Counted from the first letter of the stretch, positions 34,876-47,122 are shown. The stretch: DNA of 64,000 nucleotides from Pachypanchax playfairii (GCA_006937955.1 SSNP01000011.1:989994-1053993), one strand, 5' to 3'. The notes: a model not told the origin generated them from the sequence alone. Translations and numbers: made by a program.

Positions 34876-37800
34876 ATGAAGGATCGACTGGCTGAGCTGA
34901 CTGTAGTAAGTACACGCTGATTCTGCCTGTTAAGGCATTTTAAATGCACAAACCCCCTTTTCTCCCCGTATCTGCAGGGGAACACGCACGCTGAAGAGGA
35001 TGTCACCGTGACAGTGGACAGCAGGGATGGCTTCATGGAAAACTATTTTAGGAGGGTGGGTTTAACTCTGAACTTCTGGATAACCCCAAACACCAATGAG
35101 TTATGAAGCTATGTATTGGTTTATACAGGTGGAGGAGGTTAGAGGACTGATTGATAAGATTTCCTATCAAGTAGAAGAGGTGAGGAAAATCCACAGCAGG
35201 ATCCTGTCTGCACCCAACCCAGATAACAGTAAGTTTAGATACTTCACAACACTTGGTGTTTTTCTTTTTGCATTGATAAACTGAAATGTTGAATTCTCAA
35301 CATGCAGAATGCTCAGATGAAACTTATTGTTTTGAATTTGTTGCCGCTTGTTAATAATTAGACTTTTTTTGGACATGCAACAGATGTCTCATTTCCTTTG
35401 TTGCTTTTCCCTGAACTGAATTGAATGGCTCACTGTTAGGAAACCTGTAAAGGAAATGGCTTGAAACCTCAGAGACCATTGTAGTTTTGAGGCCTGGCTG
35501 CTTCTATCAGACCCATTTCCCAAATAAGTAAGCTAAGACAGTAGACATTTTCCAAAAGATTTAAAGCTACATAGTGAAAACCGATGTTCGGTCAGCACAA
35601 TGACTTCACTCACGTTTTAGACAAATAACCTACAAATCACACTGCCATGGTACCATCTGCAGCTGTTTACTAAGGAAAGAAAGAGCTTTCATGCTATTGC
35701 CTCAACGTCGTTGCTAGGTGCCGAGAATCCAATATTTACAGCAGAGAGGCTCATACAGATTTGCCACATGACATTTTCTTTCTTGTAAAACAAACACAAA
35801 CTGATGGGCATCCTCTTTGCTTCATGAAGGTACGAAGGATCAGCTGAGTTCACTGACCAACGATATCAAAGGGAATGCCAATGTGGTGCGGGTTAAACTA
35901 AAGTGTGAGTTTTAAGCTTTTATTTGACCTTTTTACTAACACCTTCCAAAGATTATGTCTGTAATTTTAACTCTTTTCTTGTGAAGCCATGGAGCAAAGT
36001 ATGCCAAAAGATGACATCGTTAATAGGTCATCTGTTGACTTCAGGATCCAGAAAACACAGGTGAGACAATCCATCAGTGACTGGACACATTTGACATGAA
36101 CCTTGTCCATAAATTTATTTCAACATCCTTGTCTTTTTAGGACTTGAGACAAAGAGCTACTATTTTTAGCTTGTTACATTTTGTGTGAAGACATGTTGAA
36201 CTACGGTCAAATAGTTTAGATTATCCAACTAATACCAGTTTGGACAAAGAAAACAAGAATTGAAACAAAAATTACAGTTTTTAAATAAGGATTTCATGTA
36301 TCCACAGAACAAAAGTTATTTAAACCAACTGGTTGTGTGTGGAAAAAGCAACTGCTCCCTAATCAAGAGCAGATGAAGAACCAATTCAATGACATCTGTC
36401 GGTCTGGAAAGTGACAGAAAACAATTATTAAGGCATTGAAACTTCAGCGAAACACAGTGAGAGTCGTTATTCCCAGCACAATCTCCTTTCCTTCAGTAGA
36501 ACTACTGAACTCTGCATAATTTAATTTCAATACTTGGCTTTTAGAATTAGACATTAACAATTTGACATTTACCTTTAGAATTAAACTTGTGAGCATCACA
36601 CTGAAGTTTTCATTCTGATGCGCCTACAACACATTCTTACCCTCTGCTGTTGTGTTTTCACTTGTCCTCAGCACACCGTGTTATCGAGGAAGTTTGTGGA
36701 GGTCATGACTCGATACAATGAGACTCAAGTGTCCTTTAGGGAACGGAGCAAAGGACGGATCCAGAGACAACTGGAGATAAGTGAGTGACATCACATCATC
36801 TGGGTCTGCATGAAGCAAGCTGACATTTTCATAAAGTTTTTCAAACTTTAAAGTTAATTCTAGTAATGGCGTTTACGAAGACACAGAACTAATGTTCTAT
36901 AATTTCTTTAAAAAGTAAGGAGATTAAGTTAGATCTGATCGCAACCAAATTCCTGAATTTGAGTATTTTTTTTAGGGTCTAGCCAGGAACAGATTGTAGA
37001 ATAAAACTGAGAAAGTAAAATAAAATGTTCCAAAAAATGGTTTGATATTTTAACTAGAGTCTAGAATTGAAGATTTCTCTGAAATACAACATTTAGTTGG
37101 TTTTCTTTACCAAAAACAGTCCAATCTCATTCAGATTTATATCAAATCAAACTTTTTCCATGAGGCAACAAAAGAAATTATACAAAACAAGTGATCACAC
37201 ACAAAGAAAGCTTAAAAAACAATAACACACATTTACACAGTTATCCACGTCCATATAAGTAAGATGAGATGATAGTGAAAAGCCAAAAAGAGAGAGAAAC
37301 CGGACTGCTTTCCTCCAGTCCCAGTAGAATTAATGAGAAGCTCTGGGACTGATACTGATATTGGAGACGTCTCCTGGTGATTGTGTTGCCTGGGAAATGA
37401 GCAGAGAGCTCAGAGACCTGTAGAACACAAGTTCACTCTTTTGACCAGTCACACAAGTATTTATCGACGCTGTCTAAGACTCATGCAGTTTCTTTGAAAC
37501 ATTCAGTAGGAAAAGATTTTGTTATTGGCGCCTCTGTACTCAGAGGTGTGTTTTGCTCGGTTTGTCTCTCTGAGGAATAGTCCTTGCAAAATGTGTGTGA
37601 CACAACAAGCACCTGCACAGAGATCTGCCTCCCCAGGGAGGGGGTTGCACAACAGGAGGCAAAACGCTCTGTTTATAGAGTTTCAGCTGGTACCTTTCTG
37701 TATGGAATGATAGTCAAGTTCCTTCATGCCTTCGACATGTTTAAACTCTGAGACAGTTTCTGAATTATTATTATTATTATTATGCAACAATAACTGCAGC

Positions 37801-40800
37801 TATTTTAGTGTGAAGTTAAGACATGCTTTTCAGAGGCTGTAAATATGGGCGCAAAATCAGAAGCCGCAAACAGTTTCAGGTTTGATAAATCACACTGCGA
37901 CTGAAACGGCAACTTATTTGCATCTTCTGGCAGAAACACCAACATTGCATTTTCATGTAGGGCAAAAGAGCCAAAAGGATTGCACGCGTTTAGCTGCAGG
38001 TTTAACAGGTGCAGTTTTACCTTCAGATCATTAGTAAATCACCTGCTGTTTGTTTTGCATCTGCTGAGAGGTATATGCTCATTTTAACAACTGCAAACCT
38101 GCAATCAAATCAAATGTTCATAGATATTCAACAAAAATGATCAAGAGGTTTTGTTATCAGTAAATTTGAGTATGATATTTTGACATCCTTTTAATGACTT
38201 GCTCCCTCTTCCATTTTTATATGTTTCAACTTGATTTTATTATATTATGTATACATTTTATGCACTTTTTCACTAAACAACAGCTGGTCTGACTAACAGG
38301 ATATGAAGTTCTAATATTGATTGTTTGTATGACAAAGTTTTACCATTATCAGATTGTTATGATGGCTGGAGGACACACTATCTGAATAAACACACAAACA
38401 TGGAAAGGCTACGACTGCTTGTGCAAATTGTAAATGAGACTACACAAGACATGAGACACGGAGAAGCTTTGGTAGTTTCTTTAGACAGACTCATGTTTAT
38501 GCCTTATAGCTCTAAAACGTAGTCCTAAAGGACAGGATGTACTACAGAAGTGATCAGGAGTGAGTCCTGACTAAAATTCCCGGAAAATCTTTGGTAAAAT
38601 CTGATATTTCCTATTTTAAAACAACAACTACTTACTTAGTCATGGACAGACAAAAGTAAAAAGCTCTAAAATTACAACAAAATTTGATTTATTTCATTTT
38701 TTCCAAACTTTTCCCAACCAGACTGAATGACAGTTGTATCTGTTCTATTTGCGTTTTTTGTTTGTTTTTTGCAGCTGGAAGAGTAACAACTAATGAAGAG
38801 CTGGAGGACATGCTGGAAAGTGGAAATCCCTCCATCTTCACGTCTGATGTACGTTTCTCATACATTTCTGAGCGCTTGTTCATGAGTTAAAGATTCTTCC
38901 TCTTGTTTGGTCACAGGGAAGTCAGTCGGTCACTAAGTGGGTTTGTATCAACTACATTTTCTTACTTGTGGATTTTTTTTAATACGTTTGCACTGTCTGG
39001 TTTTCTGGACCGAGGAGCTCTTTGTATCTTTATCTCTAGCCCTTACCCCTTATAGAGTCCTCTGTATTCCACCGCTGGGTCAAGCAATCTTCTCATCACT
39101 ACTGCAAGTATATCTGGGCATTTATCACTCTTTGGTGTCACACTGTTTAGTCACTTTCAATCTCTTTCATGTGAGACCAGCAAGCTCATGATTCTCTGAC
39201 ACCATCATCTGTACTACTGTGACAAAAACATATCTGTGAAAAGACCATCATACTTACCTCTGAAAAAGATTCACTCAAAGTCCAAAAAAAAAAGAAAATT
39301 GTTTAGACACATGGAACTAAGTTCTGCCCCACTTCGATTACAACTACTCACCTGTTTTGCTCCTCAGTTGACTCCTTGGTCTGTTTACAGTGGGGCAAAA
39401 AAGTATTTAGTCAGCCACCAATTGTGTAAGTTCTCCCACTTAAAAAGATCAGAGAGGCCTGTAATTTTCATCATAGGTATACCTCAACTATGAGAGACAA
39501 AATGAGGAAAAAAAATCCAGAAAATCACATTGTCTGATTTTTAAAGAATTTATTTGCAAATTATGGTGGAAAATAAGTATTTGGTCACCTACAAACAAGT
39601 AAGATTTCTGGCTTTCACAGACCTGTAACTTCTTTAAGAGGCTCCTCGGTCCTCCACTCGTTACCTGTATTAATGGCACCTGTGTGAAATCGTTATCAGT
39701 ATAAAAGACACCTGTCCACAACCTCAAACAGTCACGCTCCAAACTCCACTATGGCCAAGACCAAAGAGCTGTCAAAGGACACCAGAAACAAAATTGTAGA
39801 CCTTCACCAGGCTGGGAAGACTGAATCTGCAATAGGTAAGCAGCTTGGTGTGAAGAAATCAACTGTGGGAGCAATTATTAGAAAATGGAAGACATACAAG
39901 ACCACTGATAATCTCCCTCGATCTGGGGCTCCACGCAAGATCTCACCCCGTGGGGTCAAAATGATCACAAGAACGGTGAGCAAAAATCCCAGAACCACAC
40001 GGAGGGACCTAGTGAATGACCTGCAGAGAGCTGGGACCAAAGTAACAAAGGCTACCATCAGTAACACACTACGCCGCCAGGGACTCAAATCCTGCAGTGT
40101 CAGACGTGTCCCCCTGCTGAAGCCAGGACACGTCCAGGCCCGTCTGCGGTTTGCTAGAGAGCATTTGGATGATCCAGAAGAGGATTGGGAGAACATCATA
40201 TGGTCAGATGAAACCAAAATAGAACTTTTTGGTAGAAACTCAACTTGTCGTGTTTGGAGGGGAAAGAATGCTGAGTTGGATCCAAAGAACACCATACCTA
40301 CTGTAAAGCATGGGGGTGGAAACATCATGCTTTGGGGCTGTTTTTCTGCAAGGGGACCAGGACGACTGATCCGTGTAAAGGAAAGAATGAATGGGGCCAT
40401 GTATCGTAAGATTTTGAGTGAAAACCTCCTTCCATCAGCAAGGGCATTGAAAATGAGACGTGGCTGGGTCTTTCAGCATGACAATGATCCCAAACACACC
40501 GCCCGGGCAACGAAGGAGTGGCTTCGTAAGAAGCATTTCAAGGTCCTGGAGTGGCCTGGCCAGTCTCCAGATCTCAACCCCATAGAAAATCTCTGGAGGG
40601 AGTTGAAAGTCCGTGTTGCCCAGCGTCAGCCCCAAAACATCACTGCTCTAGAGGAGATCTGCATGGAGGAATGGGCCAAAATACCAGCAACAGTGTGTGA
40701 AAACCTTGTGAAGACTTACAGAAAACGTTTGACCTCTGTCATTGCCAACAAAGGCTATATAACAAAGTATTGAGATTAACTTTTGTTATTGACCAAATAC

Positions 40801-42263
40801 TTATTTTCCACCATAATTTGCAAATAAATTCTTTAAAAATCAGACAATGTGATTTTCTGGATTTTTTTTCCTCATTTTGTCTCTCATAGTTGAGGTATAC
40901 CTATGATGAAAATTACAGGCCTCTCTGATCTTTTTAAGTGGGAGAACTTACACAATTGGTGGCTGACTAAATACTTTTTTGCCCCACTGTATATCCCGTC
41001 GTCTTCCTTGCAACCTGCAACAAGGAAGTAACAGTAAGACTTAGTGAATTTCATCAGTTCAGTATCTCTGAGACTCAGTCTAACTCATCGCTTCTTTCCC
41101 TTCAAATATCTTTCTGTCCCTGCAGTCAAAACTCCTGTGCAACATTTATTGCTTAAAAAAAGGACTTAACTTTTCGTCTCTGGGTTCAGCGTTTTCCCTT
41201 GATGACTCCGGATCTTTTTCTGATCTTTTCGGAAACACGAGCAGCACGTCAGTCAGGTCATCCAAAGGTTCCCGGAGAACCAGTTATACATCCAAACTGA
41301 GGAGCATCAGTTCCATATTTTTTTCTTTTTTGAACTCTCCTGTGCTACAATTTCAAGTACATTATAGTGAAAACAGATCCTGAAATGATCCAAACATCCT
41401 CCAGCAGTAAACTGCTTCCATGTTTCCTACAGTTTGCCAACTTCTCCTGCACATAAAAAAACAAAATAAAAAATTACAGCACTGCAAGCCTCTCTGGACT
41501 CACCCATGCTGTTCTTCATTCTCCTCAGTTGGTTTCTTGGTCCATCAGAAGCTCATCCCCTTTTCGCAGCCTGCAACAAGGAAAAAAAAAAAAGCAGTAA
41601 AGCTGAATGAATTATGAATTCACTGTCTTATCTTTCTCCCTCAGATCATTTCCGATTCCCAGATCACTCGTCAGGCCTTAAATGAGATTGAATCTCGTCA
41701 CCAGGACATCATGCGTTTGGAGTCTAGCATCAGAGAGCTTCATGCTATGTTCATGGACATGGCCATGCTGGTAGAAAATCAGGTGATGACTTCAAATAGT
41801 TGAAAATGTTCATGGGAGATTAGTACTAAATCCTGTTAAGTATTCTATCTCAGCCCCTATGAGGCATTAAAAAGAACTTGAATGCAATCTTTTACAGGGA
41901 GATATGGTGAACAACATTGAGAACAACGTCTCCAATGCAGCTGAGTACATTTATCGCGCTAAAGAAGAGACTAAAAAGGCTGTGAGATACCAGAAGAAAT
42001 CCCGGAGAGTATGTGGGTTTATTTATTTTTTTCAAACGTGTCTTGCTAAATTACTTCAAATCCAATCGAATGTCAACTAAGAAACAAGATTTGATAACCT
42101 TCAGTAATCTGTGACCTCTAGATACATCCTCCTCTATAGCATGTTTAAAAACGTATTTTTTTGGCAGAAATACATCATCCTTGCCTTTGCTCTGTTGATC
42201 CTACTTGCTGTCATTGCGCTAATTGTGGGTCTGTCAGTGGGACTAACCAAGCCACCTGCCTAA
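34876..42263 (+). CDS. stx2: Syntaxin-2 (stx2), complete, 10 coding exons, 294 aa
   Basis: Plasma-membrane Qa-SNARE that pairs with SNAP-23/25 and VAMP proteins in exocytosis; also known as epimorphin. Exons: 34876-34905, 34978-35055, 35129-35228, 35830-35904, 35987-36060, 36672-36780, 38775-38848, 41645-41782, 41898-42008, 42168-42263. They sum to 885 bases including the stop, all phases compatible. The protein starts MKDRLAELT (N-peptide that binds Munc18), then the Habc bundle (about 30-150; VEEVRGLIDKISYQVEEVRK, SRKFVEVMTRYNETQ), the SNARE motif (about 187-250) with the zero-layer glutamine Q226 in MAMLVENQG, a basic juxtamembrane patch (YQKKSRR) and one C-terminal anchor (about 265-288). 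Length is close to human (288). In exon 4 the donor is agt|gtgagt. STX1 and STX3 are alternatives, but position beside adgrd1 supports STX2. I cannot tell stx2a from stx2b. Confidence 0.95.
36315..36485 (+). mobile_element. Degraded Tc1-like fragment
   Basis: In stx2 intron 5. Reads gtgtgtggaaaaagcaactgctccc, then acatctgtcggtctggaaa and cttcagcgaaacacagtgagag. This resembles the first part of a fish Tc1 transposase (YQSGKGYKAISKxLGLQRTTVRAII as recalled). No frame survives. Confidence 0.5.
39388..39587. repeat. Left terminal inverted repeat of Tc1 copy 2
   Basis: 200 bases, inverted relative to 40790-40989, with outer and inner transposase-site-like direct repeats at its two ends. Confidence 0.92.
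39751..40773 (+). CDS. Tc1-family transposase, intact, 340 aa (copy 2)
   Basis: Same protein as the frame at 23-1045 except Val117 and Gly270. Paired-type DNA-binding region in residues 1-110, then a DDE catalytic core with D153, D244 and E279 (DD34E). The start ATG at 39751 follows the left repeat by 163 bases in the usual Tc1 arrangement, and the stop at 40771-40773 is 16 bases before the right repeat. No disruption is seen, so it could encode an active enzyme, though activity cannot be read from sequence. As it lies in an intron and in the host gene's orientation, it may be transcribed as part of stx2 pre-mRNA. Confidence 0.96.
   Translation: MAKTKELSKDTRNKIVDLHQAGKTESAIGKQLGVKKSTVGAIIRKWKTYKTTDNLPRSGAPRKISPRGVKMITRTVSKNPRTTRRDLVNDLQRAGTKVTKATISNTLRRQGLKSCSVRRVPLLKPGHVQARLRFAREHLDDPEEDWENIIWSDETKIELFGRNSTCRVWRGKNAELDPKNTIPTVKHGGGNIMLWGCFSARGPGRLIRVKERMNGAMYRKILSENLLPSARALKMRRGWVFQHDNDPKHTARATKEWLRKKHFKVLEWPGQSPDLNPIENLWRELKVRVAQRQPQNITALEEICMEEWAKIPATVCENLVKTYRKRLTSVIANKGYITKY
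40790..40989. repeat. Right terminal inverted repeat of Tc1 copy 2
   Basis: Mirror of 39388-39587; ends cccactg followed by TA at 40990-40991. Confidence 0.92.
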
Positions 42264-43018
42264 GACCTCCTGTGTTCACTGCATGAGGTAACAAAACTCC
42301 ATTCCTTGAGCTAATAATTTATCCACTCATTTTCTCATTAACCTAATCATTCACATGTGAAGTGTTCTAGAAATAGATACAATCGATATCTCTATATTAT
42401 AGATAGATAAGCAGCCATTTTTCGTGACTCCCTACTTGTTTTGTTTTTGACAGAAACGTCTCTACCTTGCTGTGTTTGGAGGTTTCCTACTTTTACTCAT
42501 CATATTACTTGGAGTCTTTGGGTGAAGAAGTTTTACTATCACATGATGAACTATGATCAGCTTCATATTAAGGCTGCAAGTCTCAATTCAGCACCATCAC
42601 CAAAAAGGTTCCCGTTTGTGTGATGTATGGATATACTGTGGACAAATGACTTCAAACCATTATGTCAAAGCAGCTTTATGTAATCAGAACATCAGAGTTA
42701 AACTCTTGCTGCTTTTTTCTTTTGATAAGTTTTTGTCCTTTTTTACATTAGTATCATTTTAAAAGAATATTTGAACATCTTGAGAAATGACACACATTCT
42801 TATTGTGAGTTAAATGGTAAGGCTACTCTAGTAACTGCAGTATGTAAAGTACATACTGTAGAGATGCTTTGAATGAGTTTAGCAAATCATTCTTATTTTA
42901 GTATTACTCATTCTATTTGCAATTAATTTAACAATTATCAATGTTTTTTGTGTTGGAAAACTGTTTTTAATTGTGTTCAAATGCATTATTTTTATGCATT
43001 TTTCATTATAAAAATAAA
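42264..43018 (+). other. stx2: stx2 3' UTR with polyadenylation signal
   Basis: Follows the stx2 stop. An AATAAA signal lies at 43013-43018. A gag|gtaac donor-like site about 20 bases after the stop and a tttttgacag acceptor-like site at 42453 could form a 3' UTR intron; this is untested. Confidence 0.55.
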
Positions 43019-44171
43019 CCTGAACCTTTACTATTTATCACTGTAACCAAATGTTTCAGTGAACCACAGCAAACAACTCAAATACATAATAATACATATT
43101 TAATGCAGATGTAGTATTCTGCATTTCTGCTTTATAGTGAGCACACAGACATGCTGTATATGCATCATTCTTGTTGCAAAACAGCAGTCAACAGAACTGA
43201 CAGCTGTAAGTTTTACAGACATTTTTGATAATAATGTCTGAACAGTCAGATGTTGCTTATTATTCCTCGTTTTTGGGAATATAAACTGAGCTAAATGTAA
43301 AACAGATTTCACTCAGGATTTCTTTAGACATAGAAAACATGGACAATCACAGATACACACTGTTTCTTTGGTGTCTCAATCAGAAGAACAATTATTGCTG
43401 ATTGTTCCATTCAACTGTGACGTAAACATTTCTTAAAGTGCCTTTCTGGCCTTCCAGTGAGGAACCTAAACTTATCAAAATGTGTGTGATGACTGAAATA
43501 GCTGTAGTGGTCTTTAAGGATTATTTCAAGAGCACACAATTACATTTTGTAACACTGCATGTTTTATACTGGAGCTGAATATTTCTATCATTATAAGCTA
43601 AAATATATTAAATGTCTTGTTCTATTTCTTATTTTTTGTATTTGTAGTCAATGTAATAAACAATATCATTACTGAGTCCATTTAAATGACTTCAAATAAT
43701 GTTGGTGATCAATCTTTAAATTTATGGGCTGTAATAAGAGACCCTTTTTGAGATTTTAAGTTTGTGCAGAAGCAGCACATATTTCTGCTTTTGCAGACCT
43801 AATAAACACTTTTCACTAAGCACTTGATTTTTGTTTTGTAATAAACTAAATTATATTAATAGAGAAAATGGAATAGGGTCTGTGGAAGGAGAGTTGTTTC
43901 CCCATTTTTACAAATTGAAATATAGAAAACTTTAGAGGTGCTCTTAGAGTGAGTGACGCGCCCGTGAATGTTCTTAAGCTCTATTCATGAGTGATTCTAA
44001 TTTAATGTGCTATAAAACTAGGGGACATGAACATTTTTTATTAAATCATAACACAATCTGCAGATATTCAAGCTTCATGAATAAATGTATGAATACATTG
44101 TAAGATGCAAAAATACAATTTTATTTTGCAAAAATTCTTCTCAGATTAGTTATCAGTTAAACATCTAAAAA
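43019..44171. other. Noncoding, AT-rich, no gene seen
   Basis: Downstream of the first stx2 polyadenylation signal. Further AATAAA words occur (for example near 43657 and 43801), so a longer stx2 3' UTR is possible. Nothing else recognised. Confidence 0.4.
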
Positions 44172-44440
44172 TGTAGCACTGTTGCTTCACAGCAAGTATG
44201 TCACAGGTTCAACACCCAGCTGAGATGTGTCGGCATGGAGTTCACGTTTTGATGGTTTTCTCTGGCTTATCTGGTTTCCTCCAACAGAAATAAGGAAAAG
44301 AACAAAAAAGTAACATCAGATTAATTGGTCGTTGGTGAGTCTGTGTGTGATTGTTGTTCATCTACGTGACCCTGTGATGCACTGGTGACCGGTTCGGAGC
44401 GCACACCACCTCATCCTGTAGAAATGGGGAGAACAGTGGG
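44172..44440 (+). repeat. Teleost SINE-like repeat
   Basis: Head tgtagcactgttgcttcacagcaag with a box B-like ggttcaacaccc, body ggtttcctcc...taattggt, then gaccctgtgatgcactggtgacc. I recall this order of phrases from a very widespread fish SINE. The tail is missing here. Confidence 0.6.
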
Positions 44441-44799
44441 AGAACAATAGGTGCTATAAGGGGTCAGAGGCCAGCTAATGTGCTGGAAAAATGATATATA
44501 TTGTTATCCTTTTTCTTATAAATGCATTTTTGCAAAGAAATTTATATATTTTGTTTCTCCTTTTCTTTATACACGGATTCCTTGTTTTTACATTCCCTCA
44601 TCTCCTCTTTTTTACTTTACCTTATGCATTTCTGCCTCATTATGCAAATTAGGAGGACTGCAAGATGGATTCTCATGAGATTTGGAGTTTTCCAAACCCA
44701 TGAAAATCCATCTTGCACTGCTCCAGCTAAAACCGTCTATCTTGGTAAAAAAAAATTTCAGACTAATCATGTGTTAGCATTGTGCTTTGGGGCGGGTGT

Positions 44800-45660
44800 T
44801 CAGGTATAATAGGCAGCAAGTCCCCAGGCAGGCAAAGCAAAACAAACATGGCTGCCGGTGGATGTACATATAAAAGCAACTATTGAATCTGTTTTAGGAG
44901 AACTAGATGATTTCAAAGGTAAGAACTTTGTGCATTTCTTGATGGTAACGATGTTTGTGTTTTCCTCCCGATTGGATAAACAAGAGCTTGATTTACTGTG
45001 ATTGGCTAAAGACAAATCATCAAAGGCAGACACTTGTTGGTGCGTCCTCCAATCAGCTTAAAATATTATATCAGATGACCCTCCCTTTTAAAGATGGTTT
45101 CAAATGGAGTGGTTTCAGATGTATGTGTTTCCCTGACTCAACAAGACGTGGGGCTTCACATAGATCTGGTAGAGCCAGGTTACGGCTGCCCTTCTTGGCC
45201 TGATCTGCAGATCGATTGAGCATGCCTGCCTGCGCTATTGGCTTCAAGTTCCTCAAAATTCTGAAGAACTAACGGGTCAGATTCATTATATGTGTCTGCA
45301 GCTAACTGTAGTAGCCTCTCACTCAAAATGTCTACGTAAAACCATAAATAGTCATCACTGACTGTATTACTTTCAGCTAAGATGGCATCATGCCTTAATT
45401 CTTCTGCAATCATCTGAGACATCTCTGGTAGGACTTCACTTCCTATCACACAAGATGTTCTCCAGGCATGCACAATCGATTTGCAGATGGATCCTGCTCC
45501 TTGCTGATTATTGACCAATAGTAGGAGCCGAACCAAGAAGGGCAACCCTCCTCATTTCATTTGCATAATGAATGTCAGCTCTTGTTACCAGGTCTCCAGC
45601 TGGAAAGGTTCCGCAACAGATTACGCGGACCGACTCCTTAAAGGTGCCTTCAGACTCAAA
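44800..45660. other. Unidentified segment with exon-like and ORF-like pieces
   Basis: At 44849 ATGGCTGCCGG follows a GC-richer leader, and 44866-44922 then reads VHIKATIESVLGELDDFK in another frame, up to a consensus donor (caaag|gtaaga). On the opposite strand, 45180-45545 is open for 121 aa (MPFLVRLLLLVNNQQGAG...IAEELRHDAI...). CCAAT-type words (gattgg) lie at 44969 and 45000. It may be part of a low-copy DNA transposon or a decayed gene. I recognise neither piece. Confidence 0.3.
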
Positions 45661-45714
45661 GGCTAAACGGGCGAAGCCGGGAACAAGGGTTTAGGTGTGA
45701 GTTTGTAAATTGTT

Positions 45715-45845
45715 TTCTGTCTATACCTGGCCCCGTGATGGACTGGTGACCTGTCCAGGTTTAGCCCCGCCTCTCGTCCAATGATTGCTGGAGATAGACT
45801 CCAGCTCCCCACGACCCTGAACAAGGGAATAAACAGGTAGTTATT
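45715..45845 (+). repeat. SINE tail fragment
   Basis: Reads ccgtgatggactggtgacctgtccagg...ccccgcctctcgtccaatg...accctgaac, the tail part of the same widespread fish repeat whose head is at 44172-44440. Confidence 0.6.
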
Positions 45846-46586
45846 AACTGACTGAGTGAAAACCAGCTTCAAATTGGTTTGTTATAATAAAGAGTTTACT
45901 TTATAGACAGATTGATTAACTTCTTATGAAAGACTGTAAATTATTATTGTTTTCACAATATGTTACATGCTAGGCTGTTATCACTGGTCTTTTAACAGGC
46001 TAAATTACACTGAACAATAGAGTGCTTGGCCTAACTGAAATTGGAGCTGACAGCAAATAAAAATTCCCTAGCTAATATTCTACTCTACTGAAACACACCA
46101 TTACAGATGTCACTGTGGGAACTATCTAAGATGACTGGGTGTCATTCGTCTGTAGTTGCATTATACTCCCAGCTACAGTGAATCACAATCACATGATCAA
46201 TAAAAGCCTTCATTTTAAAGACCGGGTCCTATACAGAAGATCAGTGCACACCAGGATTTTTGAAAGAAAAACTCTTGTTATCATAAAATGTATTTATATT
46301 TTTTCAGAAAAGGTTTGTAATTTGTATGCATACAATATAAAATCTGAATAACTAAATTCAATTATTTTAAATTAAGAGTAAATCCAGAGTACAAACAGTT
46401 TCTTACATGCAGAACTTGAGGATTTTATAATTACTAAAATTTACTTGAAGATATGTCTTTATTTTTATGTACTTCCTGTGGCAGCTGTGTCATCTTTTGT
46501 GTCTCTCTGTACTAACAATAATCCAGCATCCTTTATTATGTAACTCTGCAGAATACAGATATTTATAATCTGTGCATGCTGGAGTT

Positions 46587-46864
46587 ATGACATCATCCGG
46601 CACTGCTAACCATGATGAGCATTGGGAGAAGCATGCAAACTGTTCTGTCATGGTGAGTTTTAATGCTCCTAACAATCAGAAAGCGTCACCGAGATGTACG
46701 TCGTGACTTATGGCTGATCTGTTTTTATGTTCCAGGGAACAATGGGCTGTCAGAAGACTTGCAAGGTGGAGAAACTCCTCAGACCTCACACAGAAGTGGT
46801 GTTAAATCAGAAACAAAGGCTAGCCACAGCAAAGAAGATCAGTCGGATGAGAGGGACAGATAAG
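46587..46864 (+). CDS. Candidate two-exon coding segment of an unidentified gene
   Basis: Exon 46587-46652 (22 codons, MTSSGTANHDEHWEKHANCS then VM) ends at a consensus donor atg|gtgagt. After an 83-base intron with a good acceptor (tttttatgttccag), exon 46736-46864 (43 codons, GTMGCQKTCKVEKLLRPHTE...SRMRGTDK) ends aag|gtgagc. The frame stays open across the junction and both exons are multiples of three. No homolog is recognised. By human synteny the next gene past STX2 is RIMBP2, transcribed in this direction, so this could be an upstream exon pair of rimbp2, a new gene, or chance. The second exon is open in a further frame too, which lowers confidence. Confidence 0.35.
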
Positions 46865-47122
46865 GTGAGCATTTTGAATTATTTGTTAAGCTTTTTGTGA
46901 ATCGATTTAACATGTATTAGTAATAGCAAAATCAAAACTGACCGATGCCTGGAGCTATAATCTGACCCCAGCTTCCAACTCTTAGCTAAGGCCCTTTATC
47001 TCCATCATGAACTCATTCAGCCAAATGTGACACTCTGTGCTTTTTGTTTAATATCCCTTGTGTTGCATTAACTCCTATGCAGGATAAGTTAGCGCTGTAT
47101 TCAATGACATTTCTTTGTTACT

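Larger units (their letters stand above)
39388..40989 (+). mobile_element. Complete Tc1/mariner transposon, copy 2, 1602 bp, in stx2 intron 7
   Basis: Flanked by TA on both sides (39386-39387 and 40990-40991). The 200-bp inverted repeats, 39388-39587 and 40790-40989, begin cagtggggcaaaaaagtatt. Each repeat holds two 13-base direct repeats: outer aagtatttagtca at 39401-39413 and inner aagtatttggtca at 39575-39587, with mirror copies at 40964-40976 and 40790-40802. This is the IR/DR layout of Sleeping Beauty-type elements. All parts look intact, and its orientation is the same as stx2. The ends resemble what I remember of the plaice PPTN/Passport group. Confidence 0.97.
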
